Assembly: GCA_020633555.1 (NCBI GenBank)
Contig: JACKDL010000001.1
Location: 124,001 to 188,000, forward strand
Reading direction: 5' to 3'
From: Myxococcales bacterium
GTDB lineage: Bacteria > Myxococcota_A > Bradymonadia > UBA7976 > UBA1532
DNA length: 64,000 bases
In this document: one piece after another, positions 7,150 to 16,400 of the stretch
How the letters are laid out: each line of letters begins with the position of its first letter
Numbering within the stretch: the first letter of the stretch is position 1
Notes under the pieces: model-generated
Seen by the model: only the letters and a program-made list of their open reading frames with translations
The model's database searches: none
What the model was told of the DNA's origin: nothing
Made by a program: the position numbers and the translations under genes

Positions 7150-8078
7150 GAGCCGCTGATCTCCGCGAGGATGGCGTCCATGCCCTGTGCGGTGCCCGTG
7201 GTCTCCATGGGCGCCCTTCGGGCCTGTCGCTTGACGTGGGTGAGGTTGGCGCGCCCGGGGCCCAGGTGCCAGAAGCGCTCGATGCCGCGCTCGATCATGA
7301 GCGCCAAGGTCTGGCGCCAACGGACGGCACCGACCACTTGGGCCACCAGGCGCTGGCGGATGGCCTCGGGGGCGCTGTCGCCATGCCAGGCTCCGTCCAC
7401 GTTGGCGACATAGGGCAGCCGGAGGGGCGCGACGGGGACGGCGGCGAGATCAGCGGCCAACCGCTCGGCGGCCGGCGCCAGGCGCTCGCAGTGGAAGGGC
7501 GCGGACACCTTCAATGGGATGACCAGCGCGCCCTGCTCGGCGAGGCGGGCCGAGGCGGCCTCGACGGCGGCGGTGTCCCCGCTGATGACCGTGAGCTTCG
7601 GGGCGTTGAAGACGGCGGGTGTGCAGACGCCTTCCACGGCGGCGCAGGCGGCTTCGATGGCGGCGTCGTCGGCCCTTTGAATCGCGGCCATGGCGCCCGC
7701 TCCGGGCGGCACGGCGGCCTGCATGTACTCCCCGCGGCGGCGGCAGAGGCGGACCGCGTCCTCGAACGCCAGGGCGCCTGCGGCCACCAGGGCGCCGTAC
7801 TCCCCGAGGGAGTGGCCGGCCACCACGGTCGGCGCGAAGCCACGGGCTTGGAGAACGGCCCACGCGGCGCAGGCCACGGTGAGGACCGCGGGCTGGGTGT
7901 TGGCCGTGAGGTCGAGCGCCTCAGCCGGCCCCTCGAAGCAGAGGCGGCTGAGAGGCTCCCCCAAGGCTTCGTCCGCGGCCTGGAACACCGCCCGGGCCTC
8001 GGGGAAGCGGTCGTACAGGTCGCGGCCCATGCCGACCACCTGGGTCGCCTGGCCAGCGAAGAGCAGCGCAGTCTTCAT
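7146..8078 (-). CDS. fabD: Malonyl-CoA:ACP transacylase, FabD-type
   Basis: Loads malonyl units from CoA onto acyl carrier protein. It has 310 residues. FAGQATQ is near the N-terminus, the serine nucleophile is in AGHSLGEYGAL (Ser 90), the catalytic His is in KVSAPFHCERL near 200, and LGPGRANLTHVK sits near the end. The extender arginine of the RR region appears in CRRRGEYMQ, as in malonyl-specific enzymes. It starts at ATG 8078 with a 4-bp ATGA overlap with the fused ketosynthase gene. A dedicated transacylase inside the operon suggests a separate pathway rather than only housekeeping fatty-acid synthesis. No acyl carrier protein gene is visible nearby. Confidence 0.93.
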   Translation of the reverse strand: MKTALLFAGQATQVVGMGRDLYDRFPEARAVFQAADEALGEPLSRLCFEGPAEALDLTANTQPAVLTVACAAWAVLQARGFAPTVVAGHSLGEYGALVAAGALAFEDAVRLCRRRGEYMQAAVPPGAGAMAAIQRADDAAIEAACAAVEGVCTPAVFNAPKLTVISGDTAAVEAASARLAEQGALVIPLKVSAPFHCERLAPAAERLAADLAAVPVAPLRLPYVANVDGAWHGDSAPEAIRQRLVAQVVGAVRWRQTLALMIERGIERFWHLGPGRANLTHVKRQARRAPMETTGTAQGMDAILAEISGS

Positions 8079-10255
8079 CGGGCGGCCTCGTGCTCGGGGT
8101 GGGCGATGAGGAGGCTGGCGTTCTGCCCGCCGAACCCGAAGGAGTTGCTCAGCGCCACGCCGGGCGCGCCACGCCGGCCACCGGGCTCCACCAGATCCGC
8201 GTCGATGGCCGGATCGGGGTTGGTCAGATGGGGATTGGGCGGCAGGCCGTCGCCGGCGAAGGCCGCAAGCAACACCGCGAGCTCCACGGCGCCGGCGGCG
8301 GCGATGGCGTGGCCGAGCTGCCCCTTGCTGCTGCTCAGGGCCGGGCGGTGGGGGAAGACCCGCGCCACCGCCTGCGCCTCGGCCACGTCGTTGAGGGGCG
8401 TCCCGGTACCGTGGGCGTTCACGTAGTCGACCGCAGCGGCAGGGATCCCGGCGTCGGCGAGGGCGCGGCGCATGGCCAGCTCGGCGCCCAGCCCTTCGGG
8501 GTGAGGGGCCGTGACCCGCCACGCGTCCATGCTCGTGCCGGCGCCCAGGTAGACGCCCAGCACCTTGCGGCCAGCCGCTCGGGCCGCCTCCAGCGGTTCC
8601 AACACGAAGAAGGCGCCGCCCTCGCCCATGACGAAGCCGTCTCGGTCCTGGTCGAAGGGGCGGCCGCACAGGGCGGGGTCCTCGGCCGGGCTCGTTGCCC
8701 CCAGGCGGACGAAGGGCAGCAGACCGAAGGGGTGGATCATCGAGTCGGCCCCGCCCACCAGCGCCGCCGGGGCGTCGCCCCGGCGGATGAGCTCGGCCGC
8801 ATGGGCGACCGCCGCCGAGCCGGCGGCGCATGCGCTGAAGTGCGCCGCCCGGGGCCCGCGGAGGCCAAGGTGATCTGCCAGCAAGTGCAGGGGCCGGGTG
8901 ACCAGGTTGCGCCAGGGGGTCATCTCGCGGGCCGGCCGGGTGCGGCCCGCGAAGCCCGCGAAGTCGAAGGTGTCGCCGTCGCGGACGAAGGGCGCCAGGC
9001 CTTGGTTCACCTGACCGATGGTGACGCTCGTGAGGCCTGCCGCGAACACCACGGCGGCCTCGGCTGGCAAGGCGCCGTGCTCGCGGGCCGCCGCCAGCCC
9101 CGCGATCAACGCCAGCTCGGCGCGGCGGTCCTCGTGGCCCTGGACCGCAGCCGCCAAGACGGCGGGCAGGCGGTCGGCCAGGCGCCGATCGGCCACCTCG
9201 CAGGCGTTGCGCACGGGGAAGCGGCTGGCGTCGAAGGCCTGGATGGGGGCCGCCGCCGAGTCGCCCCGAAGGAGCCGGGTGCCCAACGTGGACAGGTCGT
9301 CCCCCAGCGGCGTCACGAGCCCGCACGCGCTGATGGCCAGTGGCGCGGCGCGGCGGCGGGCGAGGTGCAGCGCGGGGGCGGCCGGCGCGGGCCACAGGCC
9401 GATGTCGCCGGCGCTGACGGGCCGTTCACCCGCGTCCAGCGCGAGGGCCGCGGCCAGCGTGGCGGCGCCACAGTCGCCCAGCCGGTCGTGGGCGACGGGC
9501 GGGCACCCCTCGCGTGGGCCGAGCACCGCGATCACCCTGGCCCCGCGCGCCCGCGCATCCTCCAGCGGCTCGAGGACGAAGACCGCCGCCGCCTCGCTCA
9601 AGGGGCGGTCGCCGTCGCCCAGGGTCTCGGCGCTCAGCCGATCGCCAAAGGCGAGCCGCGCGTCGGCCCCGCCCGCCAGGGCCCAAGGGGCGTCGCCGCG
9701 GGACACGGCCAACGCGGCCTCGGTGAGGGCTCGTGGGCCCATGTCGGCGTCGTCGCACAGGGCCATGGTGGGCCCGGTCAGGCCCAGCTCGATGGCCACG
9801 TGCGCCACGCACATGTTCGGCAGGGTCTTCAACGAGGCCAGGGGATGCATCCAGTGCATCCCTTCGTCGATCAGGCGATCCAGCGTGACCTGGCCCGCCT
9901 CGCTGCTGTGGTGCAACACCGGCAGCAGCTCGCGCAGGCTCATGGGCTCGCGGCCGACAGCAAGGAAGAGGCCCGCTTCGGCATGACCGGCGCGACCGGC
10001 CTGGGCCAGGGCTTGCCGGGCCGCCCCCAAGGCCAGCCGGTTGGCGCGGGCCATCAGCTTCAGGTCTTTGCGGCGGGTCACGACCTTGCGCGGGTCGAAG
10101 CCCTCGGCCAGGGGGAGCAGCAGCGGCGCGAGCACACCCACATCGGGAGGGGGCTGGGGGATCAGCGGGCCCTGGGCCAGCCGCGCCCTGGCCTGGACCG
10201 GGTCCAGCCCGGCCGCGCACAGCAACCCGACGCCGGTGATCGCGACCGGCCTCAC
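8075..10255 (-). CDS. Fused CLF-like and active ketosynthase protein
   Basis: A 726-residue fusion. Residues 1-300 are a shortened ketosynthase-like half (AITGVGLLCAAG, KDLKLMARANRLALGAARQA, LAGGADARL, VFVLEPLEDARARGARVI). At the nucleophile it reads MALCDDADMG, so the catalytic Cys is Ala, and it ends before the His motifs. Residues 310-726 are a full FabF-like domain (ISACGLVTPLG, Cys in HFSACAAGSAA, VNAHGTGTPLND, SSSKGQLGHAIAAAGAVE, NSFGFGGQN) with a complete Cys-His-His triad. One polypeptide thus resembles the KS/CLF heterodimer of type II polyketide synthases, but in CLF-KS order. The start is GTG 10255, overlapping the upstream stop as GTGA. Confidence 0.87.
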   Translation of the reverse strand: MRPVAITGVGLLCAAGLDPVQARARLAQGPLIPQPPPDVGVLAPLLLPLAEGFDPRKVVTRRKDLKLMARANRLALGAARQALAQAGRAGHAEAGLFLAVGREPMSLRELLPVLHHSSEAGQVTLDRLIDEGMHWMHPLASLKTLPNMCVAHVAIELGLTGPTMALCDDADMGPRALTEAALAVSRGDAPWALAGGADARLAFGDRLSAETLGDGDRPLSEAAAVFVLEPLEDARARGARVIAVLGPREGCPPVAHDRLGDCGAATLAAALALDAGERPVSAGDIGLWPAPAAPALHLARRRAAPLAISACGLVTPLGDDLSTLGTRLLRGDSAAAPIQAFDASRFPVRNACEVADRRLADRLPAVLAAAVQGHEDRRAELALIAGLAAAREHGALPAEAAVVFAAGLTSVTIGQVNQGLAPFVRDGDTFDFAGFAGRTRPAREMTPWRNLVTRPLHLLADHLGLRGPRAAHFSACAAGSAAVAHAAELIRRGDAPAALVGGADSMIHPFGLLPFVRLGATSPAEDPALCGRPFDQDRDGFVMGEGGAFFVLEPLEAARAAGRKVLGVYLGAGTSMDAWRVTAPHPEGLGAELAMRRALADAGIPAAAVDYVNAHGTGTPLNDVAEAQAVARVFPHRPALSSSKGQLGHAIAAAGAVELAVLLAAFAGDGLPPNPHLTNPDPAIDADLVEPGGRRGAPGVALSNSFGFGGQNASLLIAHPEHEAAR

Positions 10256-11508
10256 CTGTACCGTCCCACCACGAGGCTGCCGTTGCTGCCGCCGAACCCG
10301 AACGCGTTCGTCAATGCCACATCCACCGCCGCGCTGCGGGCGCCTTCTGGGATGTAGTCCAGATCGCAGGCGGGATCGGGGTGCTCGTAGTTGATGGTGG
10401 GGGGCAGGACCCCGGTCTGGATGGCCTTCACGCAGGCGATGAGCTCGACCGCGCCACAGGCCGCCACCAGGTGACCCATCATCGACTTGGTGGAGGACAC
10501 GGGCACGCGCTGGGCGTGGGCGCCGAAGGCGCCGTGGATGCCGGCGGTCTCGCTGGCGTCGTTCTGCTGCGTGCTGGTGCCGTGGGCGTTGATGTAGCCG
10601 ACGTCGTCCGGGGCGAGCCCGGCGTCCTTGAGCGCCGCCGTCATCGAGGCGCGGGCGCCGCGGCCGTCCGACGGGCTGTCGGTGATGCGCCAGGCGTTGG
10701 CCGACCAGCCGTAGCCCATGAGCTCAGCGTGGATCCGCGCGCCGCGGGCCTGGGCGTGGGCCTCGGTCTCCAGGACCAGGAAGCCGGCGCCCTCTCCCAG
10801 GACGAAGCCGTCCCGGGTCCGGTCGAAGGGCCGGCAGGCGTGCGCGGGGTCCTCATTACGGGTCGAGAGCGCGCCCAGCAGGCCGAAGCCCATGACCATG
10901 AGCTCCTCGACCAGGCGATCGGTGCCGCCCGCCAGCATGACGTCGGCGTCCCCCCGCCGCAGCACCCGGACCGCGTCGGCGATGGACTGGGAGCTGCTGG
11001 TGCACGCGGTGCTGGTGGTGAGGTTGGGCCCGCGCGCGTTGAACACGGCCGCCAGCAGGGTGGCCGGGAAGAAGGCGGACATCACCACGAAGTCCTTGGG
11101 GTCGACGCCTCGCAGAGCCTCCTGCGGCGGCAGGGCGAGGGCGGCCTTCAGCCGCAACGCCATGTCCCCCAGCTCCGGGCGGCTGACTTCGGCGCCGACG
11201 CTGACGCCGAACCGGTGCGGGGCGGGGCCGGTCTGGGCGAGGCCGGCGTCGGCCAGCGCCTCTTGGGCGGCCGCCACGGCGAACTGGCCCTTGGCGTCGC
11301 TCCACCGCGCCGCGCGGCCCTCCAGGGGAGGAGGCGTGAAGTCGCGGATCTCGGCGGCGAAGGTGGTCACGAAGCCCGAAGCGTCGAACCGCTGGATGGG
11401 GCCGATGGCGTTGCGGCCCTCGATGAGGGCGTCCCAGGTGGCGCTGACCGTGTGCCCCAGCGGGGTGACGCAGCCCATGCCGGTGACCACGATGCGGGGG
11501 CGCGACAC
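10252..11508 (-). CDS. 3-oxoacyl-ACP synthase II, FabF-type
   Basis: A condensing enzyme of 418 residues. The starting motif is VVTGMGCVTPLGHTV, the nucleophile Cys is in LTTSTACTSSSQSIADA, VMLAGGTD follows, and the histidines are in INAHGTSTQQNDASE and STKSMMGHLVAACGAVE. The ending, TNAFGFGGSNGSLVV, is canonical. All catalytic residues are present. It starts at GTG 11508 after GAGGAG and lies 10 bp from the dehydratase stop. It may be the main elongating synthase of the operon. I leave the gene symbol empty because the context suggests a specialised paralogue of fabF rather than the housekeeping copy. Confidence 0.92.
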   Translation of the reverse strand: MSRPRIVVTGMGCVTPLGHTVSATWDALIEGRNAIGPIQRFDASGFVTTFAAEIRDFTPPPLEGRAARWSDAKGQFAVAAAQEALADAGLAQTGPAPHRFGVSVGAEVSRPELGDMALRLKAALALPPQEALRGVDPKDFVVMSAFFPATLLAAVFNARGPNLTTSTACTSSSQSIADAVRVLRRGDADVMLAGGTDRLVEELMVMGFGLLGALSTRNEDPAHACRPFDRTRDGFVLGEGAGFLVLETEAHAQARGARIHAELMGYGWSANAWRITDSPSDGRGARASMTAALKDAGLAPDDVGYINAHGTSTQQNDASETAGIHGAFGAHAQRVPVSSTKSMMGHLVAACGAVELIACVKAIQTGVLPPTINYEHPDPACDLDYIPEGARSAAVDVALTNAFGFGGSNGSLVVGRYR

Positions 11509-11518
11509 TTGCAGCTCC

Positions 11519-12016
11519 TCAGCCGAGGCGGGCGGCCCAGTCGGCGTAGCCGGACCACAGGAGGGCCAGGTTCTTGCGCTCGAGGCGCTCCAGCCGCTCC
11601 TGCGCCTCGTCGCTCTCGAGGTCGCCGGGGTTGAACACGAACAGAACTTCGGCGGTGCAGGTGCGGTGGCCGTCCACGGACGCCTCGACCTTGCAGACCG
11701 CCGACTCGTCGCGGATCGAGTCGAGCTCGGCCTTCAGCACCAGCGGGTCGCCCGGGCGCACGAAGCGGCGGAACTTGGCCCGGCGGACCATGCTGAGGAT
11801 GGGCCACACCCAGCGCTTCTCGTCCTGGAAGACGGTGACCTCGACGAGCTTGCCCGCGAGCTGCGCCAGCGCCTCCACCTGGACCACCCCGGGCACCACC
11901 GGGAAGCCAGGGAAGTGATCGGCGAAGTAGTCTTCGCTGCTGGCGACACCCTTGCGGCCCACGGCGCGCTCGCCGGGGACCAGCTCATCGATTCGGTCGA
12001 GGAAGATCCATCGCAT
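11519..12016 (-). CDS. FabZ-like hot-dog 3-hydroxyacyl-ACP dehydratase
   Basis: A hot-dog fold protein of 165 residues and the first gene of the leftward operon. The motif DHFPGFPVVPGVVQVEALAQ carries the catalytic His and Glu of FabZ-type dehydratases. Downstream, KFRRFVRPGDPLVLKAEL matches the second conserved block. It is slightly longer than FabZ (about 150) through a charged C-terminal helix (DEAQERLERLERKNLALLW). ATG 12016 has no ribosome site, and the likely -10 element lies only 8 bp upstream, so the message may be leaderless. The probable reaction is removal of water from 3-hydroxyacyl-ACP made by the operon's ketoreductase. Confidence 0.87.
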   Translation of the reverse strand: MRWIFLDRIDELVPGERAVGRKGVASSEDYFADHFPGFPVVPGVVQVEALAQLAGKLVEVTVFQDEKRWVWPILSMVRRAKFRRFVRPGDPLVLKAELDSIRDESAVCKVEASVDGHRTCTAEVLFVFNPGDLESDEAQERLERLERKNLALLWSGYADWAARLG

Positions 12017-12024
12017 GGGCCGAC

Positions 12025-12053
12025 ACCATACGGCGCGCTCCGGTGCGCCTCAA
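12025..12053 (-). promoter_or_regulatory. Promoter of the ketosynthase operon, probably leaderless
   Basis: Reading leftward, TTGAGG (12053-12048) and TATGGT (12030-12025) are 17 bp apart. The ATG at 12016 begins 8 bases past the -10 hexamer, where transcription should start, and no ribosome site precedes it. Confidence 0.5.
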
Positions 12054-12058
12054 GTCTG

Positions 12059-12074
12059 CTGAATGGTCATTCAG
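12059..12074. promoter_or_regulatory. 16-bp palindromic operator candidate upstream of the ketosynthase operon
   Basis: CTGAATG-GT-CATTCAG is a perfect inverted repeat that ends 5 bp upstream of the -35 hexamer. It overlaps the stop codon of the upstream glycosyltransferase gene. The half-sites TGAATG/CATTCA resemble operators of TetR-type fatty-acid regulators such as Bacillus FadR. That likeness is established knowledge; the link here is inference, and no such regulator is encoded nearby. Confidence 0.55.
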
Positions 12075-13269
12075 TAATGTTCTTGTCGGGGCGCCCCGCC
12101 TCGACGACGCGCCCCTTCCAGACCGCCCCCCGGCCGCTGCTGATGCGCCATGCGCTGTTGACGAACAGGGCACAGATCACGGTGAGGCCGATCGGGAAGG
12201 TCCAGAACAGCCCCCAGCGGTAGCCCAGGCGGCGGTGTCCCAGGGCGTCGGTCGCGAGGATCAGGCCGACGATCAGGCCTTCCAGGCCCATCAGGCCCCA
12301 CGCGGGGGCGCCCCCCATGCCCCATTGCAGCAGGTTCTTCGGCAACAGCAGGAAGGGCAGGACGCTCGAGGCGAACAAGAGCGCGACGATGATGAGGGTG
12401 GCCGCCCAGCTGTAGTCCAGGGCGGGGAAGAGGTTCTTGGTCCACCCCTGCCAGATCTCGCCCAAGCCGGTGTACATGCGGCAGCGGAAGACGCCGGGCG
12501 CGAAGTAGAGGCGGTAGGGTAGCTGCTCGGCCTTGGCGCGGCGGGCGAAGTCCACGTCGTCGAGCACCGAGCCCTTGATGGCTTCGTGGCCGCCCAGGGC
12601 GTCGTAGGCGGCGCGCTCGAAGAGCAGACATTGGCCGTTGGCCAGCGCCCGTTCGTGCGCGGGATCGTTGACCTGGGCCAGGGGGTTGCCCCCGGCGATG
12701 ATGGCCCCGATCCGGGTCTGCACCACCCGCTCCCAGACGCTCTCCACCACCAGGAAGCCAAGGCCCGAGGCCATGCGTGCGCCTTGGGCCAGCGCCCGGC
12801 CCACGAGGCGCTTTGCGCCCAACGGCTCCAGCACGACGTCGGCGTCCACGAACCACAGCCAGTCACCCACCGCGTGCTGCTGGCCCAGGTGGAGGGCGTG
12901 GGGCTTGCCCAGCCACCCCGCGGGGGGATCCTGTCCGGCCACGACCTTCAGGCGAGGATCCTCGGCGGCGAGGCGGGCGAGCACTTCCCCCGTGCCGTCG
13001 GTGCTGCGATCGTCCACCACCACCACTTGCAGCGGGCCTGCCCAGGTCAGCGCCAGAGCAGAGCGCACACAGGCCTCGATGTTGGCGACCTCGTTGCGGG
13101 CCGGGATGACCACGGCCAGGGCGAGCCCGGCCGGTACGGGATCGGGCGGCGTGGCATGATCCAGGGTCCACTCGGGGGGCTGGTCGTCGCCGCGCACGAT
13201 GCCCAGGAAGCTCTTGATCCAGAGCAGCGCGAGCAGGGCCAGGGCGCCCAGGGCCAACCAGTGCAGCAT
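12067..13269 (-). CDS. Membrane family 2 glycosyltransferase, HpnB-like
   Basis: About 400 residues. An N-terminal membrane helix (LHWLALGALALLALLWI) precedes a GT-A domain with VVIPARNEVANIEACV, VVDDRSTDGTGEVLARL, the metal-binding WFVDADVVLEP, and VLDDVDFARRAK. The C-terminal third carries three or four membrane helices. The GWTKNLF block before them is typical of HpnB/CrtQ-type enzymes that glycosylate lipids at the inner membrane. ATG 13269 is chosen because GGAGG lies 5 bases before it; an in-frame ATG 24 bases upstream lacks one. It lies 50 bp upstream of the ketosynthase operon in the same direction, so the two could share a glycolipid product. That is inference. Confidence 0.85.
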   Translation of the reverse strand: MLHWLALGALALLALLWIKSFLGIVRGDDQPPEWTLDHATPPDPVPAGLALAVVIPARNEVANIEACVRSALALTWAGPLQVVVVDDRSTDGTGEVLARLAAEDPRLKVVAGQDPPAGWLGKPHALHLGQQHAVGDWLWFVDADVVLEPLGAKRLVGRALAQGARMASGLGFLVVESVWERVVQTRIGAIIAGGNPLAQVNDPAHERALANGQCLLFERAAYDALGGHEAIKGSVLDDVDFARRAKAEQLPYRLYFAPGVFRCRMYTGLGEIWQGWTKNLFPALDYSWAATLIIVALLFASSVLPFLLLPKNLLQWGMGGAPAWGLMGLEGLIVGLILATDALGHRRLGYRWGLFWTFPIGLTVICALFVNSAWRISSGRGAVWKGRVVEAGRPDKNITE

Positions 13270-13444
13270 GACATCCTCCGCGGCCGTCGTCATACCACCG
13301 CGGGGCGTCGCGACGCACCGCGGTTTACTGCGCTTGGCGGGGTCGAGTACCGTGCCGGACGCTGCCGATGGGAGCGGCTACTTCGGGCCAACGCGGAAGA
13401 TCTTGCGAACCGAGGGCCCCCAAGGTCCGCATGTTGGGGAGAAC

Positions 13445-16400
13445 ATGACGAGCGAACGACGGCGCTGGAAGTCCAGCCTGTACTGGCTGGTGGTGAGCGT
13501 GCTGGCCATCGGCTGCACCGAGGGGAGCGATGGTGGCGGTGGCGGCCAAGGCGGCGCCGGCGGCGCCATGGTCGACATGTCCGGGCCCGGGGGGGCCGGC
13601 GGCGCCGGTGGCATGGGCGGAGCGGGCGGCGCGCCGCCCCGCGACATGGCCGTGCGTGACGCGGCCCTGCCGGCATGCAGCGACGGCTTCGACAACGACG
13701 GCGACGGCCTGGTCGACGGCGCGGATCCGGGCTGCGAGGGCCCGGAGGATGGCGACGAGCTCGATCCGCCGGCCTGCGCCAACGGCGTGGACGATGACGC
13801 CGACGGCTTCATCGACTTCCCCGAAGACCCGGGCTGCGGCTCGACCTTCGACGACGACGAGTTCAACGAGCCGGTGGCGCCCCAGTGCAACGACGGGGTC
13901 GACAACGACCGCGACGGCCTGGTGGACGAGGCTGATCCGGGCTGCGCCTCGGTGGCTGACCCCCGGGAGACGGATCCCGACACGCCGCCGCAGTGCTTCA
14001 ACCGCATCGACGATGACGGCGACGGGATCATCGACTTCCCGCTGGAGCCGGGCTGCAGCACCGCCGGCGACGATGACGAGGCCGATCCCCCCCAGCCGCC
14101 CGCGTGCGCGAACGGCGCGGACGATGACGGCGACGGCAGCGTGGACTACCCCGAGGATCCGGGCTGCGCCGGTGTGGGTGATCGCGACGAGACCGACAAG
14201 GCCGTGACGCCGCGCTGCTCGGACGGCATCGACAACGACCGCGACGGCAAGACGGACTTTCCCGAGGATGACGGCTGCACGTCGGCGGCCGACTACGACG
14301 AGCGCGGCACCTGCGGCGACACCTACGATCCCCCCGGGCTCTCCGACGGGCAGTCCCTGGTGATCGACAGCCGCCGGGGCGAGTTCGAGAGCGAGGGGAG
14401 CTGCGGTGGGCGCGGCAGCCCCGAGGTGGTGTTCTTCTACAAGCTCACCCGGGACGTCGAGGCGCTGGAGATCACGACGGACCTGCCGGCCACCGAGGCG
14501 TACACCACCCTGTATGTGCGGCGGACCGCCTGCCTGGACACGAGCACCGAGGTGGGCTGCCAGGCCGAGGACGTGCGCTCGGGCAACCCGGGGCACACGC
14601 TGCGGCTCGAGAACCTGCGGCGCGGCGACTACTACATCTTCGCCGACGGCGTGACGGGCCGCGGCGGTCTGATCGAGATTCAGGTCAACGAGATCCCGCT
14701 GGCGGCCTGCCTGAACCGGCTGGACGACGACCGCGACGGCAAGGTGGACTACCCGTCGGATCCGGGCTGCGAGTTCCCACAGGACCGCGACGAGGAGGAT
14801 CCGCTCCAGCTTCCCGCCTGCACCAACGATGAAGACGACGACGGCGACGGCTTCGTGGACTACCCGCTCGACCTGGGGTGCGTGAGCGCCGCGGGCGACA
14901 GCGAGGTGGACATCTGCGGACAGGGCGTGCGCTTCCGCGAGTTCTTCTGGGATCAGGGGTCCATCGTGGCCAACACCCAGGTGGAGCGTGGCGGCACGAA
15001 CGACAGCGTGGGGAGCTGCGGCGGGCAGAACGCCCCCGAGGTCATCTACTACTTCAACAACCCCTTCAACGCGCGCCTGACCTTCTCGACGCGCCACGAC
15101 GAGACGCAGATCCCCACCGCCCTGTACGTGCGGCGCACCTGCGACAACCGGCAGTCCGAGTTGGAGTGCGACGCGGGCGAGGGCGATGAGGACGGCCAGC
15201 GCGGCCTGGTCACCCTCGACAACGCGGCGGTGGGCACCTACTTCGTGGTGGTGGACACCGGCTTCGGGCAGGGCGGGCAGTTCAAGCTCAGCCTGGAGTA
15301 CGAGCGCCTGGATCCGGGCTGCGTGGACGGCCAGGACAATGACGGCGACGGGCTGGTGGACGGCGAGGACCCCGGCTGCGACGGCCCGCAGGACGAGGAC
15401 GAGCGGGATCCGCCCGCCGGCGCCCCGTTGGCGATCTGCAACAACCTCATGGATGACGACGGCGACGGCCTGATCGACTTCCCGTTCGACCCGGGCTGCA
15501 TCGCCCGCGGGGACGACGACGAGGCCGATCCGCCGGTGCTGGCAGCCTGCGCCAACGGCGTGGACGACGACGGTGACGGGGACATCGACTTCCCGGATGA
15601 CGCGGGCTGCCAGGCGGCCGGCGACGACGACGAGAACGATCCGCGGCCGCGGCCGGCGTGCAGCAACCGCATCGACGACGATGACGACGGGCTCATCGAC
15701 TACCCGTTCGATCCCGGCTGCATCGCGGCGGGCGACGGCGGTGAGGGTGATCCGAACCCGCTGCCGGCCTGCAGCGACGGCATCGACAACGACCGCGACG
15801 GCATCGCCGACTTCCCGTTTGATCCCGGCTGCTTGTCGGCGGGGCACCCCTTCGAGGACGATCTGCCGCCCGATCAGGCGCCGGCCTGCGACAACGGCCT
15901 GGACGATGACGGCGACGGCCTGATCGACTTCCCCATCGACCCGGGCTGCGACTGGGCGGCGGAGGACGACGAGACGAGCCCGGCCTTCCCGCCGCAGTGT
16001 GCCAACGGCCGGGACGACGACCAGAACGGGCGGATCGACTTCCCCGATGACCCGGGCTGCCGCTACGCGGCGGACCGGTTCGAGGAGAACGATGGGCAGA
16101 TCCCGCCGCGCTGCGGTGACGGCGTCGACAACGATCTCGACGGCTTCGTGGACCTGCAGGACCTGGGCTGCCTGGATCCCGAGGATGACGACGAGACCGA
16201 CGAGGCCGGCGACGCGCCGCTGTGCGGCAACGGGGCTGACGACGACGAGGATGGCCTCACCGACTGGCCGGACGATCCGGGCTGCCAGGCCCGCGGTGAT
16301 CGCACCGAGGACCAGTCGTGCCGGCCCGAGGTGAACACGCCGCTGATTCCGCCCAACGGCTCGGTGATGGGCCAGACCGCCGACGGCGGCATGGACGTCT

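Noticed and set aside
13668..16320. Regular repeats that might suggest a CRISPR array
   Set aside because: The units are coding, in frame, diverged and without unique spacers between identical repeats.
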